Part shown: one piece after another, positions 61,835 to 64,000 of the stretch
Numbering within the stretch: the stretch's first letter is position 1
How the letters are laid out: every line of letters begins with the position of its first letter
Source of the DNA: an uncultured Nitrospira sp.
Lineage (GTDB): Bacteria > Nitrospirota > Nitrospiria > Nitrospirales > Nitrospiraceae
Length of the DNA stretch: 64,000 nt
Direction of reading: 5' to 3'
Assembly: GCA_902500775.1 (NCBI GenBank)
Contig: CABVRZ010000016.1
Coordinates: forward strand, 1-64,000
Translations under genes and position numbers: made by a program
The notes under the pieces: model-generated
Told to the model about the DNA's origin: nothing
Seen by the model: only the letters and a program-made list of their open reading frames with translations
Databases searched by the model: none

Positions 61835-62557
61835 TTGCAGGGGCGGGTGGAGCCGGTGGTCACGATCAGGGGGCTTTCAAAAACGTATTCACGTGGTGAG
61901 ACCACGGTAACGGCCTTGCACGAGGTAGATCTCGAGATTCGGAAGGGCGAATTTTGTGCTTTTGTCGGTCCGAGCGGGTGTGGGAAAAGCACCCTCCTCA
62001 GTCTTGTCGCTGGGCTGGATCAACCGACTGCGGGGGAAATTGTGATTGATGGACGGTCCACGAAAATGTTGAGTAGTCAGGCGTGGACGACCATGCGACG
62101 TGAAACAATCGGAATCGTTTTTCAAGCCTTCCATCTTGTTCATGGCTTGACGGCTGAAGAGAATATCGCACTGCCGTTGATGTTGCGAGGGGAGCAGGGA
62201 CGTGATATTTCAGCGAGGGTCGACGAGCTATTGCATCGGGTCGGTATGAGTCATCGCCGCCATCATCGCCCGGGTGAACTCTCCGGTGGCGAGCAGCAGC
62301 GAGTGGCTATTGCACGGGCATTAGTCCATCAACCACGGCTCCTCTTGGCCGATGAACCAACTGGTAATGTGGATTCACATCAAGGTGCAGAGATCATGGC
62401 GCTGATTCAGGGGCTCGCCCAGTCTGGAGGGCAGACGGTGCTGTTGGTCACCCATAGTGCCCAGGCTGCATTAGCGGCTGACTATACGTGGTCGATGTGT
62501 GACGGTAGGCTGGTTTCGCGTACCACCCCCACCACTCAAACGGGTCTTTCATCATGA
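61835..62557 (+). CDS. LolD-like ABC transporter ATPase without permease
   Basis: 240 residues. Walker A GPSGCGKSTLLSLVAGLDQP; Q-loop FQAFHLVHGLTAEEN; signature ELSGGEQQRVAIARALVHQP; Walker B LLLADEPTGNVDSHQ; VTHSAQ switch. It belongs to the LolD/FtsE/MacB-ATPase branch. No permease partner is adjacent. The TTG (61835) or an inner GTG (61847, 61856) may be the start. Its stop overlaps the pyrD start (ATGA), so they are translationally coupled. Confidence 0.9.
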   Translation: MQGRVEPVVTIRGLSKTYSRGETTVTALHEVDLEIRKGEFCAFVGPSGCGKSTLLSLVAGLDQPTAGEIVIDGRSTKMLSSQAWTTMRRETIGIVFQAFHLVHGLTAEENIALPLMLRGEQGRDISARVDELLHRVGMSHRRHHRPGELSGGEQQRVAIARALVHQPRLLLADEPTGNVDSHQGAEIMALIQGLAQSGGQTVLLVTHSAQAALAADYTWSMCDGRLVSRTTPTTQTGLSS

Positions 62558-63480
62558 ACCTCTCCACGACCATTGCGGGAGTGACGTTTCCCAGCTGTTT
62601 TATGAACGCAGCCGGTGCGCTCTGTGTCACGAGAGAAGAACTGGAGGCCCTAGGACGGTCTAGCGCAGGGGCGATTGTCACAAAATCCATGACGATTGAA
62701 GCGCGTCACGGAAATCCGGAACCTCGGTATCATGGATTTCCTGGAGGCTCAATCAATTCCATGGGGCTGCCTAATTTGGGCTATCGAGCCTATGCCGAAT
62801 TGATTCCGGAGCTCAAGCGATTTGGCAAACCTATCATCGCCAGTGTCGCTGGATTGACTGAGGAGGACTTTCCGACGATCGCAGAGACGATTAATGCGGC
62901 GCAACCCGACCTTGTCGAGGTGAACTTATCGTGTCCCAACATCCCTGGTAAACCGCAGATTGGATATGATCCGGATGCGTCTGAGCGGGTCCTCAAATCG
63001 GTGCGTCCGAAAATCTCGGTTCCCATGGGAGTCAAGCTGCCGCCGTATTTTGATCCAGCCCATCACCATGCGATGGGAACCATGCTTGGGCGGTGGGGAG
63101 TGGACTTTCTGAACCTGATTAACTCGGTCGGCAATGGATTGGTGGTTGATCCGGAACAGGAAACGGTTGTGATCAAGCCGAAAGGTGGATTTGGTGGATT
63201 AGGTGGACGACTGATCAAGCCCGTGGCGTTGGCGAACGTCCGGGCCTTCTATAAGTTCTTTGGAGAAAAGATGCCGATTATCGGTACGGGTGGAGTGATT
63301 GATGGTGGTGATGCCTTTGAACATTTTCTCTGCGGTGCGTCGGCGGTTCAGATTGGAACAGTACTCGTGGAGGAGGGGTTAGGCGTCTTCCGTCGGTTGG
63401 AGGCGGAACTCGAGGCGGTGTTAGCCAGAAAGGGATATCGATCGATTCAGGATTGCCGCGGACACCTCAAGGAGCTGTAG
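62554..63480 (+). CDS. pyrD: Dihydroorotate dehydrogenase, class 1A type
   Basis: Oxidises dihydroorotate to orotate in pyrimidine synthesis. 308 residues, cytoplasmic. The catalytic Cys is in VNLSCPNIPGKPQIGYDPD (about residue 127) and FMN-binding NSVGNGLVVDPE, KPKGGFGGLGGRLIKPVAL and IIGTGGVIDGGDAFEHFLCG match the fumarate-linked class 1A proteins (Lactococcus PyrDA type), not the membrane class 2 enzyme. No pyrK partner is next to it. Overlaps the upstream ATPase gene by 4 bases. Confidence 0.94.
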   Translation: MNLSTTIAGVTFPSCFMNAAGALCVTREELEALGRSSAGAIVTKSMTIEARHGNPEPRYHGFPGGSINSMGLPNLGYRAYAELIPELKRFGKPIIASVAGLTEEDFPTIAETINAAQPDLVEVNLSCPNIPGKPQIGYDPDASERVLKSVRPKISVPMGVKLPPYFDPAHHHAMGTMLGRWGVDFLNLINSVGNGLVVDPEQETVVIKPKGGFGGLGGRLIKPVALANVRAFYKFFGEKMPIIGTGGVIDGGDAFEHFLCGASAVQIGTVLVEEGLGVFRRLEAELEAVLARKGYRSIQDCRGHLKEL

Positions 63481-63482
63481 AG

Positions 63483-63791
63483 TCATTTGGTGACGAAGTT
63501 GCGCGGTAAGAGGTTTTGCTGCAAGGCTTGGCGTAGCAGCTGAGCGACGTTCCGAACGTTCAGCCGGCGCATCAAGTTGAACCGGTGAACTTCAACCGTC
63601 CTCACGCTGATATCCAATGACCCTGCAATTTCGCGATTGGTATGGCCAAGTGCGACTAATCGTAGAATCTCACGCTGCCTAGGCGTGATATGCAGTGAAG
63701 ATTTGGTGTGGCGGACGGTTCGTCCGAGATGTTTGTTAGCCTTGGTTTTGTTAGCCTTGGTTTTGTTCGCTGAAGTAGAGTGTCTAGCCAT
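63483..63791 (-). CDS. LuxR-type helix-turn-helix regulator, receiver-less
   Basis: 102 residues from ATG 63791, supported by GAAGGAG 6 bases upstream. N-terminal 25 residues contain a tandem duplication NKTKANKTKANK (a 15-base repeat in the DNA), then the LuxR DNA-binding domain: LHITPRQREILRLVALGHTN, REIAGSLDISVRTVEVHRFN, LMRRLNVRNVAQLLRQA. No receiver or ligand domain. A longer frame reaches 63959 but its promoter-like elements at 63821-63849 lie within it, favouring the short form. Convergent with pyrD, 2-base gap. Confidence 0.88.
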   Translation of the reverse strand: MARHSTSANKTKANKTKANKHLGRTVRHTKSSLHITPRQREILRLVALGHTNREIAGSLDISVRTVEVHRFNLMRRLNVRNVAQLLRQALQQNLLPRNFVTK

Positions 63792-63820
63792 TGGAACTCC
63801 TTCTGTAGTAAGTACGCGTG

Positions 63821-63849
63821 AGTCTAGCAAACGATCCTCATCATGTAAA
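63821..63849 (-). promoter_or_regulatory. Promoter of the LuxR-type gene
   Basis: On the minus strand, TTTACA (63844-63849), 17-base spacer, TAGACT (63821-63826), 29 bases before the ATG at 63791. Supports the short start of the regulator. Confidence 0.5.
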
Positions 63850-64000
63850 CGAAACTCACAAAATGTGCAGAGTACTTGAAAAGCACCAGCTGCGGTTCGT
63901 CCGTCTTTGGCATCTGTCCTCCGCGACTCTTCTTTTTCTACCTCCATGCTGTCCTTCATTAATGTTGTTGCTCTGATCCTCGTCTCTCACCTGCGACAGT

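Noticed and set aside
1-64000. CRISPR arrays, tRNA and rRNA genes, intact transposases or prophage
   Set aside because: None found by eye: no regularly spaced repeats, no cloverleaf-like candidates, no transposase motifs. A covariance search could still find small RNAs.

Overview
The window looks like chromosomal DNA of a Nitrospira-type bacterium (phylum Nitrospirota). This is inferred from protein style, gene neighbourhoods and a short dispersed repeat, because no rRNA or marker gene is present. It is moderately GC-rich, almost fully coding, and made mostly of housekeeping genes in short operons. I see no tRNA, rRNA, CRISPR array, prophage or intact transposase.

Layout. 1-6350: serS, a radical SAM protein, a rhodanese, a Skp-like chaperone, then a decayed stretch on the minus strand (AsmA-like pseudogene and fragments). 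6358-8698: molybdenum cofactor genes moaC, a moaD-moaE fusion and moaA. 8699-15794: accD, folC, lptD, trxA, recN. 15796-19848: a signalling block on the minus strand (HD-GYP response regulator, NtrC-type regulator, cytoplasmic histidine kinase). 20108-23697: two secreted proteins, a PP2C phosphatase and an RNase H-like exonuclease. 23789-26739: cyclophilin-like protein, two DUF507 proteins, a TPR lipoprotein, Bcp peroxiredoxin and a secreted protein. 26847-30730: the scar of a type I restriction locus, a 57-residue zinc-ribbon protein, and two tandem HD-GYP proteins separated by a short inverted-repeat element. 30903-37972: radA, a LolB-like lipoprotein, tsaB-rimI, tatC, a BNR-repeat protein, a cyclophilin and a lipoprotein. 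38536-43603: a ferredoxin-NADP reductase-like flavoprotein, nadK and clpC. 43711-51166: tsaD, hflX, nth, yicC, gmk, rpoZ, coaBC and a TPR protein. 51281-54324: aroQ-efp-accB-accC. 54517-57860: a MacAB-type efflux system. 57890-61708 (minus): a divergent HD-GYP protein, a RusA-like resolvase, mraZ with an excisionase-like HTH gene, FmdB and ComF. 61835-63791: an orphan LolD-like ATPase, a class 1A dihydroorotate dehydrogenase and a LuxR-type regulator.

The genes serve fatty-acid initiation (accD here, accBC 43 kb away), t6A tRNA modification (tsaB, tsaD), envelope assembly (lptD, Skp, lipoproteins, TatC) and c-di-GMP-type signalling (four HD-GYP proteins).

Most notable points: the moaD-moaE fusion has a strong internal Shine-Dalgarno made by the codons of the MoaD Gly-Gly, placed just before an in-frame ATG; two copies of a ~200-bp element with ~20-bp terminal inverted repeats, one giving the stop codon to an HD-GYP gene; an hsdM/hsdR deletion scar; mraZ outside the division cluster with its own HTH partner; an HD-GYP protein with altered catalytic motifs; and a possible rare AUC start of hflX.
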